Shown here: positions 16,175-24,755 of the stretch, one piece after another
Position numbering within the stretch: the first letter of the stretch is position 1
Layout of the letters: every line of letters starts with the position of its first letter
Origin: Kribbella sp. VKM Ac-2568
Lineage (GTDB): Bacteria; Actinomycetota; Actinomycetes; Propionibacteriales; Kribbellaceae
Assembly: GCF_004345365.1 (NCBI RefSeq)
Contig: NZ_SLVF01000017.1
Coordinates: 62,001-126,000 of the forward strand
Direction: 5' to 3'
Length of the DNA: 64,000 nt
Translations under genes and position numbers: made by a program
Notes under the pieces: generated by a model
Databases searched by the model: none
Told to the model about the DNA's origin: nothing
Seen by the model: only the letters and a program-made list of their open reading frames with translations

Positions 16175-16879
16175 CTAGCCGTGCCTCGCCAGGAAGTCGT
16201 GCAGCAGCGCGGCTCCGTGCAGCATCGCTCGGCCGCGGCGGTCGTGGGCGGCGCGACGCTCGGCCACGGCCGCCCGCAATGCCTCGGTGCTCCCGGTCCG
16301 GCGCAAACCTTCCAGCACCGGACGGATCTGCTCGAAGCCGTACCGCCCCTGCCGCAGCATGTTGATGATCCGCGCGTCCCGCACCTGCAACGGCCCGTAC
16401 CGCCTGTACTTCGTACCGGCCTCCCGCTCCGGCGACAACAACTCAGCCGCCTCCCACACCCGCAGCGTCGAGGTCTTCACACCAAGCTGCGCAGCGAGTT
16501 CACCGACGAGCAACGCCGGCCCCGGCGCCGCCCGAGGCTCGTCCAGGAACTCCTCCGCAGCCGCTCCCAACGCCTCACTCGCCGCATCCGTAGCAAGCCT
16601 CTGCTCGTGCAAGCCGGCGTGGCTCGCATCGATGAGCCGGAGCGCGGTCGATTCATCCCCCTCGTGTGCGGCCCGCATGATCGCGGTCGACACCTCACCC
16701 CCGAACCCCGGCGCCAGCCCGCGATACGTCAGCAACGCCCGCAGATGGTCGTCGTCGTACTGCCGATACCCCGACTCCGTCCGCGGCGCAGCAGGCAGGA
16801 TCCCCGCAGCCTCGTAGTTCCGGACCGCCTGGGTCGACAGCCCCGCCTTCCTCGCCAGGTCCACGGGGCGCAGACTCAC
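16175..16879 (-). CDS. MerR family regulator with two MerR-type domains
   Basis: This 234-residue regulator has one MerR DNA-binding domain at the N-terminus (LRPVDLARKAGLSTQAVRNYEAAGILPAAPRTESGYRQY, residues 3-41) and a second at about 122-185 (LVGELAAQLGVKTSTLRVWEAAELLSPE ... YGPLQVRDARIINMLR). Cys metal ligands of the classical MerR sensors are absent. The tandem arrangement is known in actinobacterial TioE-like proteins. GTG at 16879 is preceded by AAGGGAG with 7 nt spacing; an adjacent GTG at 16882 is possible. The target genes are not obvious; the neighbouring SDR gene on the same strand is a candidate. Confidence 0.83.
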   Translation of the reverse strand: MSLRPVDLARKAGLSTQAVRNYEAAGILPAAPRTESGYRQYDDDHLRALLTYRGLAPGFGGEVSTAIMRAAHEGDESTALRLIDASHAGLHEQRLATDAASEALGAAAEEFLDEPRAAPGPALLVGELAAQLGVKTSTLRVWEAAELLSPEREAGTKYRRYGPLQVRDARIINMLRQGRYGFEQIRPVLEGLRRTGSTEALRAAVAERRAAHDRRGRAMLHGAALLHDFLARHG

Positions 16880-16941
16880 CACGAAGCTCCCTTCACCGGC
16901 CCTCGGACTCTGACGAACCGGTTGAGACCCTACCGACCGGC

Positions 16942-17718
16942 TCAGCGGCCGCCGGCGACGTCGACCATCGATCCTGTCATGTAGGAGGCGCGATCGGAGG
17001 CGAGGAACGCGATCAGCGCCGCGACCTCCTCGACCTTGCCCGGACGTCCGAGCGGCGGGGTCGTGCCGATCCGTTCCAGTCGGCCTTCCTCGTGGATGTC
17101 CGTCTCGATCAGCCCGGGCCTGATCCCGAGCACCCGGATGCCTTCCTTCGCGACCTCGTTCGCCAGACCGACGGTCAAGGTGTCCACCGCGGCCTTGCTG
17201 CTCGCGTAGTCGACGTACTCCCCGGCAGACCCGAGCACCGCCCCGCGGGACGACACGTTGATGATGACCCCGCCGTTCCCACCGCGCTCGGTCGACATCC
17301 GCCGTACAGCCGCGCCCGCGACCAGGAACGCGCCGATCGTGTTGATCCGGAACACCTGCTCCAACCGCGCGACGTCGTAGTCGGCGACCCGGCCGGCGGG
17401 CGACACCACGCCGGCATTGTTGATCACGGCACCGATCTGCCCGAGCTCCGCGGTCACCGCGTCGAAGAGCCGCTCGATGTCGTCCGCCTCTGCCACATCG
17501 GCCTGTACTGCGACCGCCCGCCGGCCGAGCTTCTCGCAAGCCGCGACCACCTGGTCCGCTTCGTCGGAACGCGTCCGGTAGTTCACCCCGACGTCCCAGC
17601 CGTCCTCGGCCAGCGCGACCGCCGCCGCGGCGCCGATCCCCCGGCTCCCACCAGTGATCAAGGCGGTCCCCCGCCTGGCCGCCGTCCCAGTCATCCGCTC
17701 ACTCACACCCTCAGTCAT
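16942..17718 (-). CDS. SDR family oxidoreductase (3-oxoacyl reductase-like)
   Basis: This 258-residue classical short-chain dehydrogenase has the cofactor motif TGGSRGIG (about residues 22-29), NNAG (about 100) and the active site Ser in NVSSRG with YASSK (Tyr/Lys). The C-terminal MTGSMVDVAGGR is the usual Rossmann end. Arg after the Gly-rich loop suggests NADP preference. It lies just upstream (in transcription direction) of the double MerR gene with a 62-bp gap. A shorter start at 17694 (MTGTAARR) is equally possible. Substrate unknown. Confidence 0.9.
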   Translation of the reverse strand: MTEGVSERMTGTAARRGTALITGGSRGIGAAAAVALAEDGWDVGVNYRTRSDEADQVVAACEKLGRRAVAVQADVAEADDIERLFDAVTAELGQIGAVINNAGVVSPAGRVADYDVARLEQVFRINTIGAFLVAGAAVRRMSTERGGNGGVIINVSSRGAVLGSAGEYVDYASSKAAVDTLTVGLANEVAKEGIRVLGIRPGLIETDIHEEGRLERIGTTPPLGRPGKVEEVAALIAFLASDRASYMTGSMVDVAGGR

Positions 17719-17746
17719 GCGCTCAGCCTGCCATGGGCTCGACTGG

Positions 17747-18535
17747 TCAGCTCGGCCGCTTGCCCAGGCCGACCTGGACCTCGCTGTCGCTGAAGCCGAG
17801 CGCGCGGTACAGCCGGATCGCCAGGTAGTCCGGGTCCGCCACCATCACCAGCGTGTCCGCCCGCATCTCATCCAGCCCGTACCGCGACGCCTGGTGGACC
17901 AGGGTGCTGGCGATCCCGCGACCCCGGTAGTCCTCATGGGTCTGCACATTCTGGAAGCGGCCAACCCCCGAGCCGTCGGAGACGAGGCCGAGCGACGCCC
18001 GCAACCGCTCCCCGTCGAAGGCGCCGAACCACTGCGCGTGCCCGGCCTCGACGAGACTGCGTTCCGCCTCGGTCTTGCGCCGGTTGAACTCCTCGTACCC
18101 CTCGAGGTCCATCGAGTTGACCGCCAGGCTCAGCCCGACGAGCTGCTCCCAGTCGTCGTCACTGCTCAAGAACCGGTACTGCGAATCGACGTTGGGGCGA
18201 GCCGGCTCCCTGACCTGCTTCGCCGTCATCACCGTGCTCCGGTCCGTCTCGAATCCCGCGGCCGTCAGTTCCTCCTCGGCGCCGACCAGCCCGTCGGTGG
18301 TGTCGATGCCGAAGGCACCATGTTTCGCCTCCGGGAACTCCTGCCGGAAGACCTCCAGGCGGCCGCCCAGAGCACCCGGCGCGAACGGCGTCCGGTACAG
18401 CAGGTAGTTGCCCCACCAGAAGGTCGGATTCGCCGGCGTGCGGATGACGACGTACTCACCCTTGTCGGTCAGTTCGCTGCCGCTCAGCTGCAAGAGCATC
18501 AGGTCGGTCCGGTAGCCGAGGCTGGTGATGTTCAC
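17747..18535 (-). CDS. GNAT acetyltransferase, two-part
   Basis: This 262-residue protein has a GNAT domain in its C-terminal half: FGAFDGERLRASLGLV, then the acetyl-CoA loop VQTHEDYRGRGIASTLVHQA (about residues 196-215) and YLAIRLYRALGF. The N-terminal half (1-130) looks like a degenerate GNAT fold without an acetyl-CoA loop. The start is a GTG. It is on the same strand as the downstream SDR gene. The acetyl acceptor cannot be predicted. Confidence 0.8.
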   Translation of the reverse strand: MNITSLGYRTDLMLLQLSGSELTDKGEYVVIRTPANPTFWWGNYLLYRTPFAPGALGGRLEVFRQEFPEAKHGAFGIDTTDGLVGAEEELTAAGFETDRSTVMTAKQVREPARPNVDSQYRFLSSDDDWEQLVGLSLAVNSMDLEGYEEFNRRKTEAERSLVEAGHAQWFGAFDGERLRASLGLVSDGSGVGRFQNVQTHEDYRGRGIASTLVHQASRYGLDEMRADTLVMVADPDYLAIRLYRALGFSDSEVQVGLGKRPS

Positions 18536-18556
18536 GCATCCATCGTCAGGTGCTCG

Positions 18557-20059
18557 TCAAGGCGATTTGCGCGACGGCTTCCAGAGCGGCGGCGCGACGC
18601 GCTGGGCGGCCGCGGCGATGTTCTGCTGCATGCCGCCGAAGATGACGCCGTGGAACGGCTTGATCGCCCACCAGTACAGATGCCCGGGCAGGCCGTGCGG
18701 ATGGAAGAGCGCTCTCTGCCGGAAGATCGTGCGCTTCTCGTCGTCCTGGTCGACGATGAGCTCCAGCCAGGCCAGACCGGGCAGGCGCATCTCGGCGCGC
18801 AGGCGGAGCAGCTTGAGATCCTCGATCTCCTCGACCCGCCACCAGTCCAGCGGATCACCGACCGACAGGTCGTTCGGATTCCGCCGGCCGCGGCGCAATC
18901 CGGGTCCGCCGAAGACCCGGTCGAGCACGCCCCTGGCCCACCAACCCAGGCGCCACGAGTACCAACCGTTGCAGCCGCCGATCCCTTCGATCACCGACCA
19001 GAGTCGCTCGGGAGTCGTGGAGACAGCGCTCTCCCGTTCATCGACGTACAGCGAGCCGCCGGACCAGTCCGGATCGCTCGGGAACGGGTCGCTCGGTGCT
19101 CCCGGCGTCGCGGCGGAGGCCCAGGTCGTGGTGACGTCGAGGTCCTGCACGCGCTTGAGGCCCAGCTCGACGGCACGGTCGAAGCCGGTCAACCCGGGCT
19201 GGGGATCAGCGACGTACTGGGCGATGTCGTGTTCCTTGCAGACCACTTCGTGGATGAGGCTGTCCACCAATGGGCGGGCGATGCTGCTCGGCACTGGCGT
19301 CACCAGTCCGACCCAGTGGCTGGACAGCGACGGTGTCAGCAGCGGCAGGGTGGCGATCCGGCGGGGCTTGAGGTTCGCAGCCGCGGCGTACCGCTGCATC
19401 ATGTCGCGATACGTCAGCACGTCCGGCCCGCCGATGTCGAAGCCGCGGTTGACCTCGGGCGGCATCGACGCGCTGCCCACCAGGTAATGCAGAACATCCC
19501 GTACGGCGATCGGCTGGATGCGGGTGCCGAGCCAGCGCGGAGTCACCATCACCGGGAGGCGATCGGTGAGGTGGCGGAGCATCTCGAACGAGGCCGAGCC
19601 CGAGCCCAGGATGACCGCGGCACGCAGCACGGTCGTCGGCACTCCGGAGGCGAGCAGGATCTCGCCGACTTCGCGGCGGGAATCCAGGTGCGGCGACAAC
19701 TCCTCGTCCGCGGGGTAGAGCCCGCCGAGGTAGACGATCCGGCCGACGCCGGCGTCTCGCGCGGCCGCGCCGAACGTCATCGCAGTATGCCGATCGCGCG
19801 ACTCGAACCGCTTGCCGGTGCCGAGGGCGTGGATCAGGTAGTAGGCGACGTCCACGCCTTCGAGGGCTGCGTCCAGCTGATGCCGGTCCCCCGCGTCAGC
19901 CTCGACCACCTCGACGTCGTCGTACCAGTCGCGGTCCTGCAGCCGCCGGGGATTCCTCGCCATCGCCCGCACCCGGTAGCCGGCCTTCAAGAGCTCGGGC
20001 ACCAGCCGCCCACCGATGTACCCGGTAACACCCGTGACCAGAACCAGCTTGTTGTCCAT
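18557..20059 (-). CDS. NAD(P)-binding epimerase-like protein with a DUF2867 C-terminus
   Basis: This 500-residue protein joins an atypical SDR/NmrA-like Rossmann domain (VTGVTGYIGGRLVPELL at residues 7-23, about 1-300) to a DUF2867 domain (about 330-490; ERLWSVIEGIGGCNGWY, FHPHGLPGHLYWWAIKPFHGVIF). The combination is common in actinobacteria and may handle a polyprenyl, quinone or other hydrophobic substrate, but no reaction is established. GGAG lies 7 nt before the ATG at 20059, so the longer frame is not needed. The gene is divergent from the ArsR-SRPBCC gene. Confidence 0.82.
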   Translation of the reverse strand: MDNKLVLVTGVTGYIGGRLVPELLKAGYRVRAMARNPRRLQDRDWYDDVEVVEADAGDRHQLDAALEGVDVAYYLIHALGTGKRFESRDRHTAMTFGAAARDAGVGRIVYLGGLYPADEELSPHLDSRREVGEILLASGVPTTVLRAAVILGSGSASFEMLRHLTDRLPVMVTPRWLGTRIQPIAVRDVLHYLVGSASMPPEVNRGFDIGGPDVLTYRDMMQRYAAAANLKPRRIATLPLLTPSLSSHWVGLVTPVPSSIARPLVDSLIHEVVCKEHDIAQYVADPQPGLTGFDRAVELGLKRVQDLDVTTTWASAATPGAPSDPFPSDPDWSGGSLYVDERESAVSTTPERLWSVIEGIGGCNGWYSWRLGWWARGVLDRVFGGPGLRRGRRNPNDLSVGDPLDWWRVEEIEDLKLLRLRAEMRLPGLAWLELIVDQDDEKRTIFRQRALFHPHGLPGHLYWWAIKPFHGVIFGGMQQNIAAAAQRVAPPLWKPSRKSP

Positions 20060-20130
20060 AGACCCGCTCCAGTGCCCCCGCTCCGGGGAAACCAACGCGG
20101 AACACGCCGGAACCTATGCACGCCCATCCC

Positions 20131-20210
20131 CTGCCCGCCCTCTCCTGCCCGTCCCTTGCCCGCCCGTCCCCGCCCGCCCGTCCCTGCCCGCCCTTCTCTG
20201 CCCCACCCGC
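20131..20210. repeat. C-rich low-complexity tract of CCCGCCC/GTCCCTGC repeats
   Basis: About 80 bases consist of loosely repeated CTGCCCGCCC and CCCGTCCC words with almost no G or A on the plus strand. It lies in the 250-bp divergent gap 20060-20310. I see no gene in it. On the minus strand it would be transcribed as a G-rich leader of the DUF2867 gene, which could matter for secondary structure. Confidence 0.6.
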
Positions 20211-20240
20211 CTCGTTTCCCACACTTCTTACGGCCCGGCG

Positions 20241-20295
20241 TTGACATGCAACCTCACGGCTGCCTATGTTGGTCATGCAGCCACAAGGTTGCATG
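20241..20295 (+). promoter_or_regulatory. Promoter and paired operator of the ArsR-SRPBCC gene
   Basis: A near-consensus promoter is visible: TTGACA (20241-20246), 18-nt spacer, TATGTT (20265-20270). CATGCAACCT (20245-20254) and its perfect reverse complement AGGTTGCATG (20286-20295) flank it. One arm overlaps the -35 box and the other lies just after the expected transcription start near 20277. This layout suits autorepression by an ArsR-family dimer or dimer pair. The inner GGCTGC/GCAGCC pair extends the symmetry. Confidence 0.7.
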
Positions 20296-20310
20296 AATGA
20301 GTGGAGTGCG

Positions 20311-21117
20311 ATGGATGACGAGGTGTTCCGGGCGCTGGGTGATCCCAGCCGGCGACTCCTGCTGGACCGCTTGAACCAGCGGAACGGGCAGACGCTGACG
20401 GAGCTCTGCGCCGATCTGGACATCACCCGGCAGTCGGTCAGCAAGCATCTGGCCGTCCTCGAGGGCGCCAACCTGGTGACCGTCGTCTGGCGCGGCCGGG
20501 AGAAGTTGCACTACCTGAACGCCGAGCCGATCAACGCCATCGCCGACCGCTGGATCAACCAGTACGACCGCCGGCGGGCGCATCTGTTCGCCGACCTGAA
20601 GACAGCATTGGAGCAGGAAACCGTGAGCGACAACGACTTCGTCTACACGACCTACATCAAGACGACCCCGGAGCGCCTGTGGAGGGCCCTCACCGACCCG
20701 GAGTTCACCCAGCAGTACTGGGGTGTTCAGCACGAGACCGACTGGAAGGTCGGCTCCCCGATGGCGTGGAAGCTGGGCGACGTCACCATGGCAGGCCCGG
20801 GCCAGAAGGTCCTCGAGCATGACCCGTACCGCCGGCTCGCCTTCACCTGGCACACCATCACCCCGGAGTTCGCCGCGGCCGTCGAGATGAGTGACGAACT
20901 GCTGGCCAAGACGAGCAGCGAGCCGCTCTCCCGGGTCAGCTTCGACCTCGAACCGGACGGCGACCAGGTTCGCCTCACCGTCATCCACACCGGCTTCGAA
21001 CCCGGCAGCGAGATCCGCGCGATGATCACCGACGGCTGGACCCGCCTCCTCTCCGACCTCAAGTCCTTCACCGAGACCGCCCCCGCCCTCAACCCCACCC
21101 CCGCAACCACGCCCTAG
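20311..21117 (+). CDS. ArsR winged-helix regulator fused to an SRPBCC (AHSA1-like) domain
   Basis: This 268-residue fusion has an ArsR DNA-binding domain at residues 1-90 (VFRALGDPSRRLLLDRL, TELCADLDITRQSVSKHLAVLEGANLV) and an SRPBCC/AHSA1 ligand-binding domain at about 108-255 (VYTTYIKTTPERLWRALTDPEF, VRLTVIHTGF). It has no ArsR metal-site Cys pair, so it probably senses a hydrophobic small molecule through the SRPBCC pocket. GGAG precedes the ATG at 20311 by 4 nt; an ATG at 20293 is possible but would lie in the operator. Upstream inverted repeats indicate self-control. Confidence 0.9.
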   Translation: MDDEVFRALGDPSRRLLLDRLNQRNGQTLTELCADLDITRQSVSKHLAVLEGANLVTVVWRGREKLHYLNAEPINAIADRWINQYDRRRAHLFADLKTALEQETVSDNDFVYTTYIKTTPERLWRALTDPEFTQQYWGVQHETDWKVGSPMAWKLGDVTMAGPGQKVLEHDPYRRLAFTWHTITPEFAAAVEMSDELLAKTSSEPLSRVSFDLEPDGDQVRLTVIHTGFEPGSEIRAMITDGWTRLLSDLKSFTETAPALNPTPATTP

Positions 21118-21144
21118 CCCGGGGTGGTCGGTTAGGTTGAACGG

Positions 21145-21981
21145 GTGGCTAGTGCGAATCGGCTCGGCGAGTATCTGCGGGCTCGGCGGGAGCTCGTTCA
21201 GCCAGCGGATGTCGGGTTGCCGCCGGGTGGGCGGCGGCGGGTGCACGGCTTGCGGCGGGAAGAACTGGCGCTCCTCGCCGGGATCAGCAGCGACTACTAC
21301 ATGCGTCTCGAGCAGGGGCGCGACCAGCATCCGTCGGCGCAGGTGCTCGATTCCCTGGCCAGGGTGCTTGGCCTGCCCGCGGACGCCACAGCGCATCTTC
21401 ATCAGCTGGCTCAGCCCGCCAGCGGTCAGGGAATGGCGAGGAAGGCCGACGAGATCCCGGCCAGCCTGCTGCAACTGATCAACAGTTGGACGACGGAAGC
21501 CGCTTATGTGCAGGACCGTCTGTGGAACATCCTCGCCTCGAACGCCCTCGCGGTCGCCTTGTCGCCGGTCTACGCGCCGGGCAGCAATCCCTTGCGGGCG
21601 GTCTTTCTGGACCCGGACCAGCGGGAGTTCCGCCGGGAGTGGGAGCAGCTGACCGCCGACGGAGTGGCCGGTCTCCGATCCCTGGCCGGCCCGAACGTCG
21701 ACGACCCCGATCTCCTGGAGCTGGTCGACGAACTCTCCGCCGGTAGCGAGCGCTTCCGCGAACTCTGGAACCGCCACGACATCGCCACCCGCCGAGGCGG
21801 CATCAACCGCCTCAACCACCCCGACGTAGGTCCCCTCGACCTGAACGCTGAAAAGCTGGACATCACCGGCACCGAAGGCCTGACCCTGGTCATCTTCCAC
21901 GCCACTCCCAACACCCCTACCGCCCAAGCCCTCGCAGCCCTGGCAACCCGCATAAGCCCACTGGCCGCACCGGTCGAGTAG
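21145..21981 (+). CDS. XRE family regulator with MmyB-type ligand domain
   Basis: This 278-residue regulator has an N-terminal helix-turn-helix (LGEYLRARRELVQP, VHGLRREELALLAGISSDYYMRLEQGR, residues 6-60) and the C-terminal MmyB-like domain typical of actinomycetes (DRLWNILASNALAVALSP, RRGGINRLNHPDVGPLDL, residues 110-270). The ligand may be a fatty acid. GTG is the start and TAGGTT (21133-21138) ends 6 nt before it, so the mRNA is probably leaderless. It often controls an adjacent SDR or reductase in other genomes; here the neighbour is the ArsR fusion. Confidence 0.9.
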   Translation: MASANRLGEYLRARRELVQPADVGLPPGGRRRVHGLRREELALLAGISSDYYMRLEQGRDQHPSAQVLDSLARVLGLPADATAHLHQLAQPASGQGMARKADEIPASLLQLINSWTTEAAYVQDRLWNILASNALAVALSPVYAPGSNPLRAVFLDPDQREFRREWEQLTADGVAGLRSLAGPNVDDPDLLELVDELSAGSERFRELWNRHDIATRRGGINRLNHPDVGPLDLNAEKLDITGTEGLTLVIFHATPNTPTAQALAALATRISPLAAPVE

Positions 21982-22067
21982 ACACCTTGGCGGCTGGTAG
22001 CGCACACGCCAGCGGCGCCCCGCTCGGACTGCCGCGAAGGCACGTCACCGGGGGTGGGGGGGTGGGT

Positions 22068-24185
22068 TCAGGGGCGGCGGTGGAGTAGGAGGGGGAGGAC
22101 TGCGGCGGCACCGGCTTCGCGGAGTTTGGCGGTGGCTACGGTGATCGGCCATTGGGACGAGGAGGCGTCGACGACCAGGAGGACCGAGCGCCCGGTGATG
22201 GCCTGGGCTGTCAGGTCGTCGATGGTCACGCCGTCGCGCCAGACTTTTGCTTCCTCGGCTGAGGAGAGGTCGGTGGTGAACGCGCTCGGGTCGACGGTCA
22301 GTTCGGCCCGTTCCAGTCGGCCGATCTCGGCGAGGTGGTCCGCGATCTCGGTGGTCAAGCGTCGATAGCCGGCCGCAGGCAGCGTCACCACCACCTCCGG
22401 GCGCCGGGACCACGCGTCACGCCAACGCGACAAAGCTGCCACGCAGCCCGCCTTCAACGCATCCAGGCCTGCCCGGTCCTCGAAATCCGCGGTGAAGGTC
22501 GAGCGAATCACCTCGCGCCACTCGGGCGCATCGGCGTACACGATGGTGCGGCCTGGCTCGGCCATCAGGCCGGGCGGGATCTTGCCCTTCGCGCCGAAAG
22601 CGCCACCGGGCCACATCTTGCGCGGCTCCAGGATGTGGGTCTCGCCGCGCAACAACCGGATGATCGCCTGCACGGTCTCCGGGTCCGGCTTGGCGCTGAG
22701 CGGGTCGGGCAGCAGGCCGAGGCAGACCGAGCAGCGTCCGCACGGCTCGGCCGAGGGATCGTCCAGGGACTCCTGGAGCAGTTGCATGAGGCAACGTTCG
22801 CCGCGGGTGTAGGCGCGCATGATGTCGGCCTCGCGGCGCCGTACCGACACGATGCCGTCGTAGTGCTCGGCGTCGAAGGTCCACTCGACCGGCGTCCGCA
22901 CCCAGCCGCGCTCCACCCGCTCGACCGCACCGTCCACGGCCAACTGCTTCAGCATCAGCTCGACCCGGCCTCGCCGCAGACCAGTCTCGGCTTCCAGCGA
23001 CGGCACCGTCGCAGGTTGATCCGGCCCGTACGCCTCCAAGCCCTGGAGCAAGCGGTTCATCTGCTCAGGCACCGGGATCGTCGCGGTCGCAAAGTAGTCC
23101 CACACCCCAGCATCGGCATCCGACGGCAGCAACGCCACCACGGCATGGTCGATGCCACGCCCGGCGCGACCGACCTGCTGGTAGTACGACACTGGCGAGG
23201 GCGGCGAGCCGACGTGCACGACAAAGCCGAGGTCAGGCTTGTCGTAGCCCATCCCCAGCGCCGACGTCGCGACCAACGCCTTCAACTCGTTGTTGCGCAA
23301 CGCATCCTCGAGTCGCTCGCGTTCAGCCGCTTCAAGGCCACCCGTGTACGCCGCGACGGGTACAGCCGGGCCGTGCACCTCTTGGATAGCGGCGGCCAGT
23401 CGCTGCGCGTCGGACACGGTCAGGGTGTAGACGATCCCCGAGCCCGGCAACTTCGGCAGATGGTCGACGACCCAGGCGAAGCGATCCAGTGGCGACAGCG
23501 CGTCCACGACGGCAAGTTGCAGACTCGACCGGGCCAAAGGTCCGCGCAGAACCAGGGTCGACTCCCCCAGCTGCCGCGCGACGTCCTCGGTCACTCGAGC
23601 GTTGGCAGTCGCGGTCGTCGCGAGAACCGGGGTCTGCGGATTGAGCTTCTGCAGTACGTCGGACACGCGGCGGTAGTCCGGCCGGAAGTCGTGACCCCAG
23701 TCCGACACGGCGTGGGCCTCGTCGATCACGAGCAGGCCGATCTGCCCGGCGAGCCCGTCCAGCACGCGACGGCCGAAGCCCGGATTGGCCAGGCGCTCCG
23801 GCGAGACGAGCAGGACGTCGATGGCGCCTGAGCGGAGCGCGCTCTCGATGCTCGACCACTCGTCGACGTTGGACGAGTTCAGCGTCGCGGCGCGCAGGCC
23901 GGCGCGAGCGGCGGCGGCCACCTGGTCGCGCATCAGCGAGAGCAGAGGTGACACCACGAGGGTCGGTCCCGCGCCCTCGGACCGGCGGATCGCGGTCGCC
24001 GCCCAGTAGACCGCCGACTTGCCCCAGCCGGTCGCCTGGACCACCAGCACTCTCGCGTTCGGCTCGCACAGGGCCGCTACCGCGGTCTCCTGGTCGTCGC
24101 GAAGACGCGCGCCGTCGCCGGCGATCGCGCGGATCACTCCGGCCGCGGTCGTCGCCCGGTCCTCCGAGAGCTTGATGTCACCCAT
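22068..24185 (-). CDS. RecQ-family ATP-dependent DNA helicase with a phosphoribosyltransferase-like tail
   Basis: This 705-residue helicase has motif I ATGWGKS (about residue 49-55), motif II DEAH followed by the RecQ aromatic-rich loop AVSDWGHDFRPDYRR (about 150-165), GRAGRG in motif VI and a Cys-rich zinc site CGRCSVCLG (about 480). Residues about 590-705 (VVVTLPAAGYRRLTTEIAD, VLLVVDASSSQWPITVATAKLREAGAAAVLPLLL) resemble a ComFC-like phosphoribosyltransferase fold with an altered PRPP loop. This fusion occurs in actinomycetes. TAGGGT ends 7 nt before ATG 24185, indicating a leaderless start rather than the longer frame. Role: DNA repair or fork processing. Confidence 0.9.
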   Translation of the reverse strand: MGDIKLSEDRATTAAGVIRAIAGDGARLRDDQETAVAALCEPNARVLVVQATGWGKSAVYWAATAIRRSEGAGPTLVVSPLLSLMRDQVAAAARAGLRAATLNSSNVDEWSSIESALRSGAIDVLLVSPERLANPGFGRRVLDGLAGQIGLLVIDEAHAVSDWGHDFRPDYRRVSDVLQKLNPQTPVLATTATANARVTEDVARQLGESTLVLRGPLARSSLQLAVVDALSPLDRFAWVVDHLPKLPGSGIVYTLTVSDAQRLAAAIQEVHGPAVPVAAYTGGLEAAERERLEDALRNNELKALVATSALGMGYDKPDLGFVVHVGSPPSPVSYYQQVGRAGRGIDHAVVALLPSDADAGVWDYFATATIPVPEQMNRLLQGLEAYGPDQPATVPSLEAETGLRRGRVELMLKQLAVDGAVERVERGWVRTPVEWTFDAEHYDGIVSVRRREADIMRAYTRGERCLMQLLQESLDDPSAEPCGRCSVCLGLLPDPLSAKPDPETVQAIIRLLRGETHILEPRKMWPGGAFGAKGKIPPGLMAEPGRTIVYADAPEWREVIRSTFTADFEDRAGLDALKAGCVAALSRWRDAWSRRPEVVVTLPAAGYRRLTTEIADHLAEIGRLERAELTVDPSAFTTDLSSAEEAKVWRDGVTIDDLTAQAITGRSVLLVVDASSSQWPITVATAKLREAGAAAVLPLLLHRRP

Positions 24186-24220
24186 GCCGACGACCCTAGA
24201 CGCCCGCACCCCCACTCCGC

Positions 24221-24736
24221 TCAACCGCACTCGGCACCTGTGGACAACCCGGCCGGACTGCCGCAGGCGCTCGGGTGGCAGGGGTTGCCTGAGTCGTCCA
24301 TCAAGCGCTGGGGGCCGGGGCCCTTGCCGGCCAGGACGTCGTACGGGTTGGCCAGGCCGCAGCGGTCGAGGGAGAGACAGCCGCAGCCGACGCAGTCCTT
24401 GAAGTCGTCGCGGAGCTGTTCCAGCTGGACGATCCGCCGGTCGAGCTCGGCCTGCCAGCGCTCCGAGATGTGCTCCCAGTCCTGCCGCGTCGGCGTCCGG
24501 TTCCCCGGCAGCAGCGCGAGGACCCCGGCCACCTCGGCGAGCGGGATGCCGACCCGCTGCGCGATCCGGATGAGGGCGACCCGGCGGAGCGTGTCGCGCT
24601 TGTACCTGCGCTGGTTGCCCGACGTACGGCGGCTGATGATCAGGTTCTGCCGCTCGTAGAAGTGCAGGGCGGAAATCGCCACGCCGCTGCGCTCCGCGAG
24701 CTGCCCGACCGTTAGTTCACCCGGCTCGATATCCAC
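24221..24736 (-). CDS. soxR: Redox-sensing MerR-family activator SoxR
   Basis: This 171-residue regulator has an N-terminal MerR helix-turn-helix (LTVGQLAERSGVAISALHFYERQNLI), a coiled-coil dimer helix and the [2Fe-2S] site CX2CXCX5C at Cys115, Cys118, Cys120 and Cys126 (CVGCGCLSLDRC). SoxR activates target promoters when its cluster is oxidised by redox-cycling compounds. Start is GTG with GGAGGGG upstream. The C-terminal tail after the cluster is about 45 residues, longer than in enterobacteria, as is usual in actinomycetes. A SoxR-box-like palindrome lies 20 bp before the start. Confidence 0.95.
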   Translation of the reverse strand: MDIEPGELTVGQLAERSGVAISALHFYERQNLIISRRTSGNQRRYKRDTLRRVALIRIAQRVGIPLAEVAGVLALLPGNRTPTRQDWEHISERWQAELDRRIVQLEQLRDDFKDCVGCGCLSLDRCGLANPYDVLAGKGPGPQRLMDDSGNPCHPSACGSPAGLSTGAECG

Positions 24737-24755
24737 TCGTCACCCCTCCGCTAAA

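Noticed and set aside
15685..16365. A 226-codon plus-strand frame covering the CapA 5' end and the MerR 3' end
   Set aside because: Only the short part 15877-16011 looks like a real protein (cyclase relic); the flanks are antisense to CapA and MerR.
20131..20210. C-rich tract as a CRISPR-like or satellite array
   Set aside because: The repeated words vary in length and spacing and there are no unique spacers; it is low-complexity sequence.
17654..20296. An 880-codon plus-strand frame across the GNAT and DUF2867 genes
   Set aside because: It crosses two well-supported minus-strand genes, has no start signal and no recognisable domain.
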